Origin: Asanoa hainanensis
Lineage (GTDB): Bacteria > Actinomycetota > Actinomycetes > Mycobacteriales > Micromonosporaceae
Reading direction: 5' to 3'
Assembly: GCF_900188485.1 (NCBI RefSeq)
Contig: NZ_FZPH01000004.1
Coordinates: 191,304-255,303 of the forward strand
Length of the DNA stretch: 64,000 bases
The position numbers and the translations under genes were made by a program. Positions 7,282 through 16,425 of this stretch are shown piece after piece; the first letter of the stretch is position 1; every line of letters begins with the position of its first letter. Below the pieces are notes generated by a model. That model was not told the origin of the DNA. It saw only the letters and a program-made list of their open reading frames with translations, and did not search any database.

Positions 7282-7833
7282 ATGGCTACCCGCTACTACA
7301 CCGCGACGTCCATCGACGGCTACATCGCCGACGAGCGCAACTCGCTCGACTGGCTCTTCGAGGTCACCGACCGCGACGACCGCTTCGGCCCGTTCATCGC
7401 ACGGGTCGGTGCCATGGCGATGGGTTCGACGACCTACGAGTGGATGCTCGACCACGAGAAGCTACTCGAGAACCCGTCGAAATGGCAGGAGTGGTACGGC
7501 GACCGTCCGGCCTGGGTCTTCACCCACCGTGACCTACCCACGGTCCCGGGCGTCAACCTCACCTTCGTCTCGGGCGACGTCCGCCCGGTCCACGCGGCGA
7601 TGACAGCGGCCGCCGGCGACCGCGACATCTGGCTGGTCGGCGGCGGCGAGCTGGTCGGCGCCTTCGCCGACGCGAACCTCCTCGACGAAATCATCCTGGG
7701 CGTGACCCCGGTGACCCTGGGCGGCGGCGCACCACTCCTACCGCGCCGACTAACCTCGCGCCGCCTGACCCTGACGGCGGCGGAACAGGTGGGCCCGTTC
7801 GCCTACCTGACCTACAGCGTGTCAGGGGGTTAG
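7282..7833 (+). CDS. Dihydrofolate reductase family protein (RibD C-terminal fold)
   Basis: A 183-residue protein of the DHFR/RibD-C superfamily. It opens with YYTATSIDGYIAD (about 4-16), has GAMAMGSTTYEWM (about 46-58), FTHRDLP (about 83-89) and IWLVGGGELVGAFADANLLDE (about 116-136), then the terminal strand pattern LTLTAAEQVGPFAYLTY. Members reduce pteridine- or flavin-like pyrimidine intermediates with NADPH. Few have known substrates, and this is unlikely to be the cell's main DHFR. It converges on the panE-like gene with only 4 bp between the stop codons and no recognisable terminator. Confidence 0.88.
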   Translation: MATRYYTATSIDGYIADERNSLDWLFEVTDRDDRFGPFIARVGAMAMGSTTYEWMLDHEKLLENPSKWQEWYGDRPAWVFTHRDLPTVPGVNLTFVSGDVRPVHAAMTAAAGDRDIWLVGGGELVGAFADANLLDEIILGVTPVTLGGGAPLLPRRLTSRRLTLTAAEQVGPFAYLTYSVSGG

Positions 7834-7837
7834 GGGG

Positions 7838-8806
7838 TTAGGGCAGGAGCTTCAGGAACTGGGAGGGGGTGAGCGCGCCTGGGCGGGTGCCTTCGCGGGC
7901 CGCGCGGTTGACGAGTTGGCGGGCCAGTTCGTTGGCCGGCGTCGCGACGCCGTGCAGGCGGCCCAGCAGCACGATCTCGCCGTTGAGGTAGTCCGCCTCG
8001 ACCGTGCCCGTGCCGCGGGCCAGGCTCTGCCAGCTCGACCCACCACCACGCGGGGTGCCCTCGACCGGCTGGATGGTCAGCAGGCCCTTGCGGCGGGCGG
8101 CGTCCTCCTCCGGGGTGGCTACGTCGATGCCGGCGACCCGCAGCACCTCGGTGGCCTCCGCGCGCAGCAGGGCGTCGAGCTCGTCGATGCCCTCCGCGTC
8201 CGGGCCGCAGAGGGCCTGGATCGCGTTGCCGAGGTTCATCAGGAGCTTGACGTACTTCCAGCGCATGATGTCGGCCCGCGGCTCCGACGCGAAGCCGACC
8301 GCCCGCAGGCCACTCGACAGCGCCAGCGCGGTGTCGTCCACGCCGCCCGGGACCCGGCCGAGGTCGAGGCCGCCGGGGGTCGGTGAGCTGTGGGCCACCA
8401 CCACGCCCGGCGCGAGGTGGGTGGCCGGGAGGATGACCCACACGCCGTACACGTTGGGGAAGACCCGCAGGGCCGCGCGCTCGTTGGCCACGCCGTTCTG
8501 GAGGCACAGCACCGGTGTCTCCGGCGGCGCGACCGCGGCCAGCGGGCGCAGCACGTCCGGGGTGTCCATGCCCTTGACGGCAAGCACTGCCACGTCGCCG
8601 GGGCGCCACTCGTGCTCGGTGACCGCGCCGACCGCGGGCAGCCGCAGCGTCCGGCGGCCCTCCGGCGAGTGCAGCGCGAGCCCGTCGCTGCGGATGGCGT
8701 CGAGGTGCGCGCCGCGCGCCACCAGCACCACGTCCTGCCCGGCCGCCGCCAAGCGGCCACCGACCACTCCGCCGACAGCGCCCGCACCCACGATCACCCA
8801 ACGCAC
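7838..8806 (-). CDS. Ketopantoate reductase family protein (ApbA/PanE-like)
   Basis: A 322-residue NADP-dependent 2-dehydropantoate 2-reductase-family protein. It has an N-terminal Rossmann site (VIVGAGAVGGVVGGRLAAAG, about 4-23), LAVKGMDTPDVL (about 75-86) with the family Lys, LQNGVANERAAL (about 101-112), and the C-terminal helical domain with WKYVKLLMNLGNAIQ (about 184-198). Classical PanE makes pantoate for CoA. Actinomycetes carry several paralogues of unknown substrate, and none of the neighbours here is a CoA-synthesis gene. The start is GTG 8806, directly before the Rossmann strand. Confidence 0.87.
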   Translation of the reverse strand: MRWVIVGAGAVGGVVGGRLAAAGQDVVLVARGAHLDAIRSDGLALHSPEGRRTLRLPAVGAVTEHEWRPGDVAVLAVKGMDTPDVLRPLAAVAPPETPVLCLQNGVANERAALRVFPNVYGVWVILPATHLAPGVVVAHSSPTPGGLDLGRVPGGVDDTALALSSGLRAVGFASEPRADIMRWKYVKLLMNLGNAIQALCGPDAEGIDELDALLRAEATEVLRVAGIDVATPEEDAARRKGLLTIQPVEGTPRGGGSSWQSLARGTGTVEADYLNGEIVLLGRLHGVATPANELARQLVNRAAREGTRPGALTPSQFLKLLP

Positions 8807-8854
8807 ACCGACGAACCTATGTCACATTTCGCCGGCCGCTCCCGTCCTGTGAGC

Positions 8855-9205
8855 ATGACCATCATCGCCGACCCGGTCTGGCCGGTCGTGGTGCTCGCCG
8901 CGATCCAGTACGTCGACGCCGCCATGTGCGCCCGACCGGTGGACGCCGTCCGCCGCTGCCTCGACGACGTCCACGCGCCGCCGCTGGTCCGCCGCCTGCT
9001 CACCCCGATCAAGCTGGCCGCCGGCACCGGGCTGATCGCCGGCCTGGTCGTCCCGTACCTCGGCGTGCTGACCTGCGCCGCCCTGGTCGCGTACTTCGCG
9101 ATCGCCATCGCCATGCACATCCGCGCCCGCGACCTCCGCCGCAACTTCCGCAACGCCGTCGGCCTCGGCCTCCTGTCGGGGCTGGTCAGCCTCTGCTACG
9201 TCTGA
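8855..9205 (+). CDS. Small DoxX-like membrane protein
   Basis: A 116-residue integral membrane protein with about four hydrophobic helices (roughly 5-22, 47-65, 67-87 and 98-115) separated by short basic loops (RPVDAVRRC, HIRARDLRRNFRN). Size and topology resemble the small DoxX-like family, but no diagnostic motif is certain. Starts at 8819 (adding MSHFAGRSRPVS) and GTG 8849 are also in frame; ATG 8855 puts the first helix at the N-terminus. The gene is divergent from panE-like and its last 10 bp overlap the end of the convergent metallophosphoesterase gene. Confidence 0.68.
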   Translation: MTIIADPVWPVVVLAAIQYVDAAMCARPVDAVRRCLDDVHAPPLVRRLLTPIKLAAGTGLIAGLVVPYLGVLTCAALVAYFAIAIAMHIRARDLRRNFRNAVGLGLLSGLVSLCYV

Positions 9206-10395
9206 GGATCGCCGGCCCGCAACGTGATCAACGTGATCTCGCTCGGCGCGAAGACCCGGAACGGCGGGCCCCAGAAACCGGTGCCCCGGCTCGTGTAGAG
9301 CTGCGTCCGCTCGCCGTGGCGGCTCAGCCCGTGCAGCACCGGCTGGTCGGTGAGCACCAGGTAGTGGAACGGCCAGATCTGCCCGCCGTGCGTGTGGCCG
9401 GAGATCTGCAGGTCGATCCCGTGCTCGACCGCACCGTCGATCTGGCGGGGCTGGTGAGCCAACAGCAGCACGGGCAGGTCCGGGTCGGCTCCGGCGAGCG
9501 CGGCCGCGTGGTCGGTGCGGTGACCCGGCTTGCCGGAGAGCGCCGCGGTGCGGTCGTCGACGCCGGCCACCACCAGGCTCGAACCGTCGCGGGTGAGCAC
9601 GATGTGCCGGTTGTGCAGGGCGTCCCAGCCGAGTTCGCGCATGTGGTCGAGCCACTCCTGCGCCTCGGAGAAATACTCGTGGTTGCCGGTCACATAAGCG
9701 CGGCCGTAGCGGGCCTTGACCTGACCGAGCGGCGCCGCCTGCTCCAGGCGCTGCGTGACCGTGCCGTCGGCGATGTCACCGGTATGGCAGACCAGGTCGG
9801 CGTCGAGCGCGTTGACCACGTCGACCACACCGGCCGACCAGCGCGCCCGGTTGATCGGACCGTAGTGCGTGTCCGTCAGCAGCACCACCCGCAGCCCGTC
9901 CAGCCCGGCCCCGAGGCGCGGAATGGTCACCGACACCTCGCGCACGCGGGAGACCCGCATCGCCTCGTAATGCCCCCAACCCAGCAGCACCAGCGCGGCG
10001 ACCACCGCGGCGCCGGCCGTGACGCGCGACCGGAGCGGGTCGTCGACGCCGCCCGCCCACAGCGGCAGCCGCAGCAGCTGCGCCAGGATCGAGCACGTGA
10101 ACAACACCCAGATGACGCCGAGCGTGGTGTCGCCGATCCGGGCGGCCCAGTCGCGATGCCGGCGGCCGTGGCCGAGCACCATCATCCGCCCGTACAGCAG
10201 GGCTCCGAAGAAGAACACCGCGCTGCCGAGGCCGCGTACCCAGGCCGGCCAGTCCTGGCCCGTGAAGACGAGCAACCCGCATGGCACCCCGAAGAGGATG
10301 AGCACCATCGTCGCGAGGGTCAGCACCGTCCGGCGCAGCCGGCGGGGTTGCTGGGCCGGCGGCTCCGGCACGATCTCAGCTTCGGTCACCGGCAA
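9196..10395 (-). CDS. Membrane-anchored metallophosphoesterase (YkuE-like)
   Basis: A 399-residue protein. Four hydrophobic segments (about 24-44, 55-75, 88-108 and 125-145) precede a calcineurin-like phosphoesterase domain facing the same side as its anchor. All five metal/phosphate blocks are seen: DTHYG (about 178), GDIADG (about 209), GNHEYF (about 238), LLLAHQPRQ (about 310) and SGHTHGGQIW (about 335). The layout matches the YkuE group of bimetal phosphodiesterases, some of which act on lipids such as UDP-diacylglucosamine-type molecules; the substrate here is unknown. It is monocistronic, and a 39-bp gap separates it from the upstream Rieske gene. Confidence 0.9.
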   Translation of the reverse strand: MPVTEAEIVPEPPAQQPRRLRRTVLTLATMVLILFGVPCGLLVFTGQDWPAWVRGLGSAVFFFGALLYGRMMVLGHGRRHRDWAARIGDTTLGVIWVLFTCSILAQLLRLPLWAGGVDDPLRSRVTAGAAVVAALVLLGWGHYEAMRVSRVREVSVTIPRLGAGLDGLRVVLLTDTHYGPINRARWSAGVVDVVNALDADLVCHTGDIADGTVTQRLEQAAPLGQVKARYGRAYVTGNHEYFSEAQEWLDHMRELGWDALHNRHIVLTRDGSSLVVAGVDDRTAALSGKPGHRTDHAAALAGADPDLPVLLLAHQPRQIDGAVEHGIDLQISGHTHGGQIWPFHYLVLTDQPVLHGLSRHGERTQLYTSRGTGFWGPPFRVFAPSEITLITLRAGDPQT

Positions 10396-10434
10396 AGCAT
10401 GTCACGATCAACCGTTTCCCTTGTGGACGTGCGG

Positions 10435-11286
10435 TTACGGCAGGTTTGCCTCGACCACGTCGTTGACCACGCGGGTACGCAGGACAGGCTGATCGGATCC
10501 GGCGGGGCCGTGCATGACCAGGCCGTCGGCGAGCCGGAACGTGCTGCCGTGCCACGGGCACTCGACGCAGGCGTCGCCGTCGACGTCGACCATGCGGCCC
10601 TCGCCGAGCGGGCCGGTCTCGTGGCCGCACCGCTCGAGCAGCACCGAGACCCGGTCGCCGTCGCGGTAGACGAGCACCGGCACCTCGCCGATGCTGCGGG
10701 AGACCGGCGTGCCGTGCGGCAGTGCGCTGATGTCGGCCACCGGGTGCCAGCCGTCGCTGATCCGGTGCAGCTGGGTGGCCGCCTGGTTGACCTGGGCGCC
10801 CTGCTTGTAGGCCAGGTGTCCGCCGAGGAACGCGCCCAGGTTGACGAGGCCGAACCCGGCGAAGCCGAGCAGCCGGCCACGGGCGTGGTCGCCGCGCAGG
10901 CGGAGCAGCAGCGACGCGGTGTAGAAGCCGACCGAAGCCGTGTTGACCAACAGGTGTACGAGGCCGACGCGGCGCTGCTCGGCGTCCAGCTCCGCCCAGT
11001 CGTTGGCGCCCGCGACAACGGTGACCGGAGCGCTGGCCACGGCGCCCCCGACCATCAGCGTCGCCGGGAACTCCTGGCCGCGCAGCACGTCGAGGATCGC
11101 GGCGCTGGTCATCGAGCCCAGGGTGAACGAGGCCAGTGCGGGATGCAGCGGGTGGCCGACCTGGACGCCGTGCAGAGCGTCGCGGAGCATACGCGGCTTC
11201 AGTGCCGCCTGCAGCGCCTTCTGAAGTGGATCACTGATCCGGTCGAGACCGGACGCCTGTTCGAGTCGGGTCAGCAGCTGCTTCAT
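10435..11286 (-). CDS. DUF2231 membrane protein fused to Rieske [2Fe-2S] domain
   Basis: A 283-residue protein with two parts. Residues about 40-160 form a DUF2231 membrane domain with GHPLHPALASFTLG and four helices. Residues about 180-283 form a Rieske domain with the cluster motifs CGHETG and CPWHGSTF, supplying two Cys and two His. Such fusions are presumed membrane redox proteins; partner and direction of electron flow are unknown. ATG 11286 is preferred. GTG 11313 adds nine residues and increases the overlap with the upstream ABC transporter gene, which already covers 56 bp. The overlap and shared strand place it in the MarR-ABC operon. Confidence 0.85.
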   Translation of the reverse strand: MKQLLTRLEQASGLDRISDPLQKALQAALKPRMLRDALHGVQVGHPLHPALASFTLGSMTSAAILDVLRGQEFPATLMVGGAVASAPVTVVAGANDWAELDAEQRRVGLVHLLVNTASVGFYTASLLLRLRGDHARGRLLGFAGFGLVNLGAFLGGHLAYKQGAQVNQAATQLHRISDGWHPVADISALPHGTPVSRSIGEVPVLVYRDGDRVSVLLERCGHETGPLGEGRMVDVDGDACVECPWHGSTFRLADGLVMHGPAGSDQPVLRTRVVNDVVEANLP

Positions 11287-13147
11287 CTGCTGGGGTTTCC
11301 CCGGGTCCGGCACCCCAAACGCCGGCCGCCAGCCGGGCGTAGCGGCCGCCCAGGGTGATCAACTCGTCGTGCGTACCCCGCTCGACGATCCGGCCCCGGT
11401 CCAGCACCACGATCTGGTCGGCGTGCCGCACCGTGGACAGCCGGTGCGCGATGGCGATCGTGGTGCGCCCCCGGGACAGCTCGTCGAGCGCCGCCTGCAC
11501 CGCCCGCTCCGTCTCGTTGTCCAGCGCGCTGGTCGCCTCGTCGAGCACCAGCACCGGCGGGTCGCGCAGGATCATCCGAGCGATCGCCAGCCGCTGCCGC
11601 TCGCCGCCCGAGAACCGGTGGCCGCGCGCGCCGACCACCGTGTCGTAGCCGTCCGGCAGGGACACCACCAGGTCGTGGATCCGGGCCGCGCGGCAGGCCG
11701 CCTCGACCTGCTCCTGGCTCGCGTCCGGCGCGCCGAACAGCAGGTTGGCCCGCACCGTGTCGTGGAACAGGTAGGTGTCCTGCGAGACCAGCCCGACCGC
11801 GCCGGACACCGCGTCGAGGCGCAGGTCGCGCAGGTCGACGCCGTCGATCCGGACCGCGCCGCGCCCAGGGTCGACCAGCCGGGCCACCAGGTAGCCGAGC
11901 GTGGTCTTGCCCGAACCGGTCTCGCCGACAAGGGCGGTCGTCGTGCCGGGCGGCACGTGCAGGTCGATGCCGTCGAGCGTCCACGGCTGGTCGTCCGCGT
12001 ACCGGAAGCCGACGCCGTCGAACCGCACGTCGCCGGCCACCGCGGGCAGGGCGCGGGCCGTCGGCTTCTCGACGATGTCGACCGGTTCGTCGAGCACCTC
12101 GAAGATCCGCCCGAACAGCGCCATCGAGGTGGACACCTGCAGGCCCAGCCCCTGCAGCGCGCTGGCCGGCCCGACCAGCCGGTTGAGCATGCTGGTGAAC
12201 GCGACCGCGGTGCCGATCGAGATGACCACCGCACCGTGGGCGAACGCGAGGCCGGCCACCCAGTAGACGACGGCGGGCACCATGGTCAGGCTCGCCCGGC
12301 GGGTCGAGAGCAGCCACTTGCCGCTCATCGCCGCGCGCATCTCGCTGTCGGCCAGCGCCTGGGACTCCGTCGTGAACCGCTGCGCCAGCGCCGCCCGCCG
12401 ACCCATCGTGGTGGCGAGCAGCATCCCGGCCACCGACAGTCCTTCTTCGACGATCGCGGTCAGGTTGGCGAGCTGCCCTTGGCGGCGCCGCGCGATCCCC
12501 CGGCGCTGGGACCCGAGGCGGATCGCGGCCAACAGGAACAGCGGCACCACCGCGAGGCAGATCAGGGCGAGCTTCCAGCTCATCACCAGCGCGGCCACTC
12601 CGACCGCGGCGGCACTGGTCGCGTTCTGCACGGCGGAGGCGGCGGTGTTGGCGACCACGTTCTCCACGCCGCCGACGTCGTTGGCGATCCGGGACTGGAG
12701 CTCACCCGGGCGGGTACGCACGTAGTAGAGCAGTGACATCCGCTGCAGGTGCGTGAAGACCTGGACGCGAAGCTCGTGCATGACCCGCTGGCCGATCAGG
12801 TTGGCCAGCCAGGTGGTCACCACGCCAAGACCGGCACCGGCCAGAGCGGCGACAATCATGCCCCCGGCAAGGTACGAGATCAGCGCCGCGTTCTTGTCGG
12901 GCAGAGCGCGGTCGATGATCGCCCGAAGCAGAAACGGCGAGACGACGTTGACAGCACCGAGCAGACAGGCGGCTGCCACCAGCGCGACCACCCAGCGGCG
13001 GTGCCTGCGGAAGAGGGCGGTGACTCGCCGCAAAGGCGGCCGGATGTCCTTGTCGGCCGGCGCGCCACGACCGCTAGCGGGACGGCCACGGCCGGCGGTG
13101 CTCCTCCGGGGTTTCGGGGCGCCGTCGTGCGTATCACTGCTGCTCAT
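11231..13147 (-). CDS. ABC transporter, fused permease/ATPase (multidrug/lipid exporter type)
   Basis: A 638-residue half-transporter of the type I exporter class. After a basic N-terminal tail (about 1-45), six helices form the membrane domain (about 50-330). The nucleotide-binding domain has GETGSGKTTLGYL (Walker A, about 402), the Q-loop LVSQDTYLF, the signature SGGERQR (about 510) and VLVLDEATSALD (Walker B, about 530). It should work as a homodimer or with a partner not seen here. Export of a drug or lipid is inferred from type. Its start overlaps the stop of the marR-like gene by ATGA, so regulator and pump are coupled. Confidence 0.93.
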   Translation of the reverse strand: MSSSDTHDGAPKPRRSTAGRGRPASGRGAPADKDIRPPLRRVTALFRRHRRWVVALVAAACLLGAVNVVSPFLLRAIIDRALPDKNAALISYLAGGMIVAALAGAGLGVVTTWLANLIGQRVMHELRVQVFTHLQRMSLLYYVRTRPGELQSRIANDVGGVENVVANTAASAVQNATSAAAVGVAALVMSWKLALICLAVVPLFLLAAIRLGSQRRGIARRRQGQLANLTAIVEEGLSVAGMLLATTMGRRAALAQRFTTESQALADSEMRAAMSGKWLLSTRRASLTMVPAVVYWVAGLAFAHGAVVISIGTAVAFTSMLNRLVGPASALQGLGLQVSTSMALFGRIFEVLDEPVDIVEKPTARALPAVAGDVRFDGVGFRYADDQPWTLDGIDLHVPPGTTTALVGETGSGKTTLGYLVARLVDPGRGAVRIDGVDLRDLRLDAVSGAVGLVSQDTYLFHDTVRANLLFGAPDASQEQVEAACRAARIHDLVVSLPDGYDTVVGARGHRFSGGERQRLAIARMILRDPPVLVLDEATSALDNETERAVQAALDELSRGRTTIAIAHRLSTVRHADQIVVLDRGRIVERGTHDELITLGGRYARLAAGVWGAGPGETPADEAAADPTRTGVRSRPDQ

Positions 13148-13599
13148 GGTTCGGTTCTCACCGGTGGGTCGCCGGCGGTGGCCAATCGCTCCAGCAGGCG
13201 GGCGGCGATGGTCAGCAGGTCGCGTTCCTCGGCGGTGAGCTCGTGCGCGATGAGTGCGGCGGCGAAGACGTCGCGTGGGTGCATCTCGTCGCGGAGCGTG
13301 GCGCGGCCGGTGTCGGTGATCGTGATCAGTGACTGGCGGCGGTCGTCCGGGTCCGGCGTGCGGGTGATCAGGGCACTTTCCTCGAGGGCGGCGAGCACCC
13401 GGGTCAGCGTCTGTGGCTTCGCGCGCAGCCGGTCGGCGATCTCGCCCGGGGTCAGCGCGCCGTGCCGGTAGACCTGGCCGAGCACCGCCGTCTGGGTGAG
13501 TGTCAGCAGGCCGGCGCGTTCGGCACGGATGCGTTCGCTGTAGGCGGCGACGCCCGTGCGGATCCGGCGGGCGATCGCGACATCCGTTTCCGTACGCAT
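13144..13599 (-). CDS. MarR-family transcriptional regulator
   Basis: A 151-residue MarR-type winged-helix regulator. The core LTPGEIADRLRAKPQTLTRVLAALEESALI (about 49-78) and the wing DPDDRRQSLITITDTGR (about 83-99) are typical, and helical ends for dimerisation flank them. It is the first gene of an operon with the ABC exporter and the Rieske protein, and is expected to repress them until a small ligand binds. It is divergent from recQ across 122 bp. That gap contains an A+T-rich stretch around 13660-13675 (TATCAATTGAGTTA) that could be its operator. Confidence 0.9.
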   Translation of the reverse strand: MRTETDVAIARRIRTGVAAYSERIRAERAGLLTLTQTAVLGQVYRHGALTPGEIADRLRAKPQTLTRVLAALEESALITRTPDPDDRRQSLITITDTGRATLRDEMHPRDVFAAALIAHELTAEERDLLTIAARLLERLATAGDPPVRTEP

Positions 13600-13709
13600 T
13601 CGCTGACGATATCTTCTTGGTTTTGCGCTCGCGACCCGGGGTTGGTCGTCAGCTCATGCGTATCAATTGAGTTATCCACAGGCAGAAACGCACCGGGCTT
13701 GCGGCCCCA

Positions 13710-13715
13710 TAGAAT
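13710..13715 (+). promoter_or_regulatory. -10 box for leaderless recQ transcript
   Basis: TAGAAT lies 6 nt before the GTG start of recQ, the spacing of a leaderless actinobacterial mRNA. No clear -35 element is seen 17 nt upstream, and no ribosome site precedes the GTG. Confidence 0.5.
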
Positions 13716-13721
13716 CGCCGG

Positions 13722-15779
13722 GTGACGACGACAGCGGATCTGGCAGGTGCCGCGCCGGTCGAGGTGCTTCGGCGGCTCTTCGGTTACGAGACGTTTCGCA
13801 ACCAGCAGGAAGAGATCATCGAGCAGCTGGTCGGCGGGGGTGACGCGCTGGTCCTGATGCCGACCGGCGGTGGCAAGTCGCTCTGCTACCAGATCCCGGC
13901 GATCGTCCGGCCCGGCGTCGGCGTGGTCATCTCGCCGCTGATCGCGCTCATGCAGGACCAGGTCGACGCCATGCGGACGCTCGGGGTGCGGGCGGGCTTC
14001 ATCAACTCCACGCAGGAGTGGGGCGAGCGGCGCGACACCGAGGCCGCGTTCATCGGTGGCGAGCTCGACCTGCTCTATCTGGCACCCGAGGCGCTCGGCT
14101 CCGAGAAGACGATGCGCCTGCTCGAGCGCGGGCGGATCGCCCTGTTCGCGATCGACGAGGCGCACTGCGTCGCGCAGTGGGGCCACGACTTCCGGCCCGA
14201 CTACCTCGGGCTGTCGGTGCTGCACGAGCGCTGGCCCGACGTGCCGCGCATCGCGTTGACGGCGACCGCGACCACCGCGACCCGCGACGAGATCGCCACC
14301 CGGCTCAACCTGACCGAGGCCAAGCGGTTCGTGGCGGGCTTCGACCGGCCCAACATCCAATACCGCATCGTGCCGAAGAAGAGCCCGGCCACGCAGCTCC
14401 TCGACTTCCTCCGCACCGAGCACAAGGACGACGCCGGCATCGTCTACTGCCTGTCCCGGGCGTCGGTCGAGCGCACCGCCGAGCTGCTGGTCGCCACCGG
14501 GGTGCCGGCGCTGCCCTACCACGCCGGGCTCGACGCCCGCACCCGCGCCGACAACCAGGCCCGCTTCCTGCGCGAAGACGGCCTGGTGATGGTGGCGACC
14601 ATCGCGTTCGGCATGGGCATCGACAAGCCCGACGTGCGTTTCGTCGCCCACCTCGACCTGCCGAAGTCGGTCGAGGGCTACTACCAGGAGACGGGCCGGG
14701 CCGGCCGCGACGGGCTGCCGTCGACGGCGTGGCTGGCCTACGGCCTGCAAGACGTGGTCCAGCAACGCAAAATGATCGAGACTTCCGACGCCGACCGCAC
14801 CCGGCGCCGCGCGCTGGCCCAACACCTCGACGCGATGCTGGCGCTGTGCGAGACGGTTTCGTGCCGCCGGGTCCAGTTGCTGGCCTATTTCGGCGAGCCC
14901 GACGGCCAGCCGTGCGGCAACTGCGACACCTGCCTGACGCCGCCGTCCTCGTTCGACGGCACGGTCGCGGCGCAGAAGCTGCTCTCCACGGTGCTGCGCC
15001 TCGACCGCGAGCGCAACCAGCGGTTCGGCGCCGGCCAGCTGATCGACATCCTGCTGGGCCGGCAGACCGACAAGGTCACCCGGTTCCGGCACGACCAGCT
15101 GTCCGTCTACGGCATCGGCACCGAGCTGTCCGAGGCCGAGTGGCGAGGCGCGGTGCGGCAACTGCTGGCGCAGGGGTTGCTGGCGGTCGAGGGCGACTAC
15201 GGCACGCTGTCGCTCACGGATGCCAGCCGCGGTGTGCTGGCCAAGGAACGCCAGGTGATGCTGCGGCGCGAGCCGCCCAAGACCCCGCGGCAGTCCCGCG
15301 CGGCCGCCCCCAAGGCGGCGTCCGCGACGGCGGCGTTGTCCGGCGAGGCGGTCGGCACGTTCGAGCGGCTACGCGCCTGGCGCGCCGCCACCGCCAAGGA
15401 GCAGGGCGTCCCGGCCTACGTGATCTTCCACGACGCGACCCTGCGCCACATCGCCGCCGACGAGCCAGGCTCGCTGGCCGAGCTCGGCCGCATCAGCGGA
15501 ATCGGCGAGAACAAGCTGGCCAAGTACGGCCAGCCGGTCCTGGACGTCCTGGCCGACTCGCTACCGGGCCCGTCGCCCGCGGCCGCGCGGACCGACTCTC
15601 CGCCAACCGCGGCCGCGCGGACCGACTCTCCGCCAGTCGCGGCCGTGGGAACCAGCTCCCCGCCGCCTCCGCCGGCCACGGGCGCGCGGGCCGCGACCTC
15701 CGCACCCCGACCAAAGCCCGCCGACGACGACCTGTGGGGTGATGAGGATCTGGTGGAGCCCGACTACTACGACGAATAG
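13722..15779 (+). CDS. recQ: ATP-dependent DNA helicase RecQ
   Basis: A 685-residue RecQ-family 3'-5' helicase. It has [16 protein letters not shown] (Walker A, about 45-60), [27 protein letters not shown] (DEAH and aromatic-rich loop, about 143-159), TATATT, and in the second lobe [13 protein letters not shown] and [10 protein letters not shown] (about 325). The RQC zinc site is present (CGNCDTC near 398 plus upstream Cys), then a winged helix and an HRDC domain (about 545-615). The tail after about 620 is low complexity, with a 10-residue repeat rich in Ala, Arg, Thr, Asp, Ser and Pro and an acidic end. RecQ acts in recombination repair and fork processing. GTG 13722 follows a leaderless-type -10. 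Confidence 0.95.
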   Translation: MTTTADLAGAAPVEVLRRLFGYETFRNQQEEIIEQLVGGGDALVLMPTGGGKSLCYQIPAIVRPGVGVVISPLIALMQDQVDAMRTLGVRAGFINSTQEWGERRDTEAAFIGGELDLLYLAPEALGSEKTMRLLERGRIALFAIDEAHCVAQWGHDFRPDYLGLSVLHERWPDVPRIALTATATTATRDEIATRLNLTEAKRFVAGFDRPNIQYRIVPKKSPATQLLDFLRTEHKDDAGIVYCLSRASVERTAELLVATGVPALPYHAGLDARTRADNQARFLREDGLVMVATIAFGMGIDKPDVRFVAHLDLPKSVEGYYQETGRAGRDGLPSTAWLAYGLQDVVQQRKMIETSDADRTRRRALAQHLDAMLALCETVSCRRVQLLAYFGEPDGQPCGNCDTCLTPPSSFDGTVAAQKLLSTVLRLDRERNQRFGAGQLIDILLGRQTDKVTRFRHDQLSVYGIGTELSEAEWRGAVRQLLAQGLLAVEGDYGTLSLTDASRGVLAKERQVMLRREPPKTPRQSRAAAPKAASATAALSGEAVGTFERLRAWRAATAKEQGVPAYVIFHDATLRHIAADEPGSLAELGRISGIGENKLAKYGQPVLDVLADSLPGPSPAAARTDSPPTAAARTDSPPVAAVGTSSPPPPPATGARAATSAPRPKPADDDLWGDEDLVEPDYYDE
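15577..15665 (+). repeat. 30-bp tandem repeat inside recQ 3' end
   Basis: About 2.7 copies of a 30-bp unit. The first two (from 15577 and 15607) are nearly identical over 29 bp, and the third (from 15637) is degenerate. The unit length is a multiple of three, so it adds ten-residue repeats containing ARTDSPP to the RecQ tail without breaking the frame. Copy number could vary between strains. Confidence 0.8.
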
Positions 15780-15800
15780 CCGGGCCCCGTTCCGGTTGGC

Positions 15801-16160
15801 GTTCTAGGTTCGCGCGGAGCGCATGCCCGGTCGACCGCGGCACAAGGACAGCTCTCCGCCGACGCCCGGCTCCGCCGCGTTCCCGGGGAGTCCGCCTAAA
15901 CCGGCATGACCAGGCCACGTTTCTGGTCAACGCTTGAGTTCCGCGCGGAGCCCAAGCCCGGCGACCTCGGCACAAGCGCGGCCTCCGCCGAGGCCAAGCT
16001 CTGTCGCCTGCCCGGGGACCCGCGCCAGCCGGGATGGCGCGACCTGGATGCTGTCAGCGCTTGAGGTTTGCGCGGCGCTCGCGGAGCTCGTGTTCGTCGA
16101 TCTCGCCGCGGGCGTAGCGCTCCGCCAGCGTCTGCTCCGCCGCGTGTCGGGCGCTCTGAC
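15801..16160. repeat. Three degenerate ~130-bp tandem copies ending in SHOCT gene tail
   Basis: Three related segments begin near 15801, 15927 and 16053. Each opens with a GCTTGAG- or TCTAGG-like sequence followed by GCGCGGMGC, and each later contains CTCCGCCG and a CCCGGGGA block. The matching GCGCGGMGC anchors lie at 15812-15820, 15943-15951 and 16070-16078, giving periods of 131 and 127 bp. The third copy is the 3' end of the SHOCT-domain gene. The first two (filling 15780-16053) have no convincing reading frame and look like decayed duplicates of that gene end. The alignment was made by eye. Confidence 0.5.
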
Positions 16161-16314
16161 CCGGGGAGCGGCGCCAGATGACGTAGCCGATCACCGACAC
16201 CACCAGCACCCAGAACACGATCGGGAAGACGATCCACCAGCCGGGGCCGCCGTGGTTCCAGGGGCCGTTGTGCCACGCGGGGTCGGCGGCGTGGGTCGCA
16301 AGTTCGGTCACCAT
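16054..16314 (-). CDS. Small single-pass membrane protein with SHOCT domain
   Basis: An 86-residue protein. A Trp/His/Gly-rich N-terminus leads to one transmembrane helix (WWIVFPIVFWVLVVSVIGYVI, about 26-46), then a C-terminal SHOCT motif (AAEQTLAERYARGEIDEHEL, about 58-77). SHOCT is a short oligomerisation motif found at protein ends in many actinomycete membrane proteins; function is unknown. A strong ribosome site (AAAGGAG) lies 7 nt before ATG 16314. Its 3' end appears duplicated downstream in decayed form. Confidence 0.82.
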   Translation of the reverse strand: MVTELATHAADPAWHNGPWNHGGPGWWIVFPIVFWVLVVSVIGYVIWRRSPGQSARHAAEQTLAERYARGEIDEHELRERRANLKR

Positions 16315-16425
16315 CGTGGGCTCCTTTCGTTTGTGCCTCGACGGTCCCGCAGGCGGCCGCGCGCGACGTCAGCCTGGGAGCGACATCCGGCGTACGCAGG
16401 CGGACGCAGCGCCTAGCGTGGGGTG

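Noticed and set aside
7818-7845. GGGGTTAGGG repeats between convergent stops as a terminator or telomere-like repeat
   Set aside because: Only two short units occur, and they are largely made of the stop-codon contexts of both genes.
8926-11358. 810-codon + strand open frame opposite the metallophosphoesterase and Rieske genes
   Set aside because: Shadow of the real minus-strand genes, whose catalytic motifs are intact.
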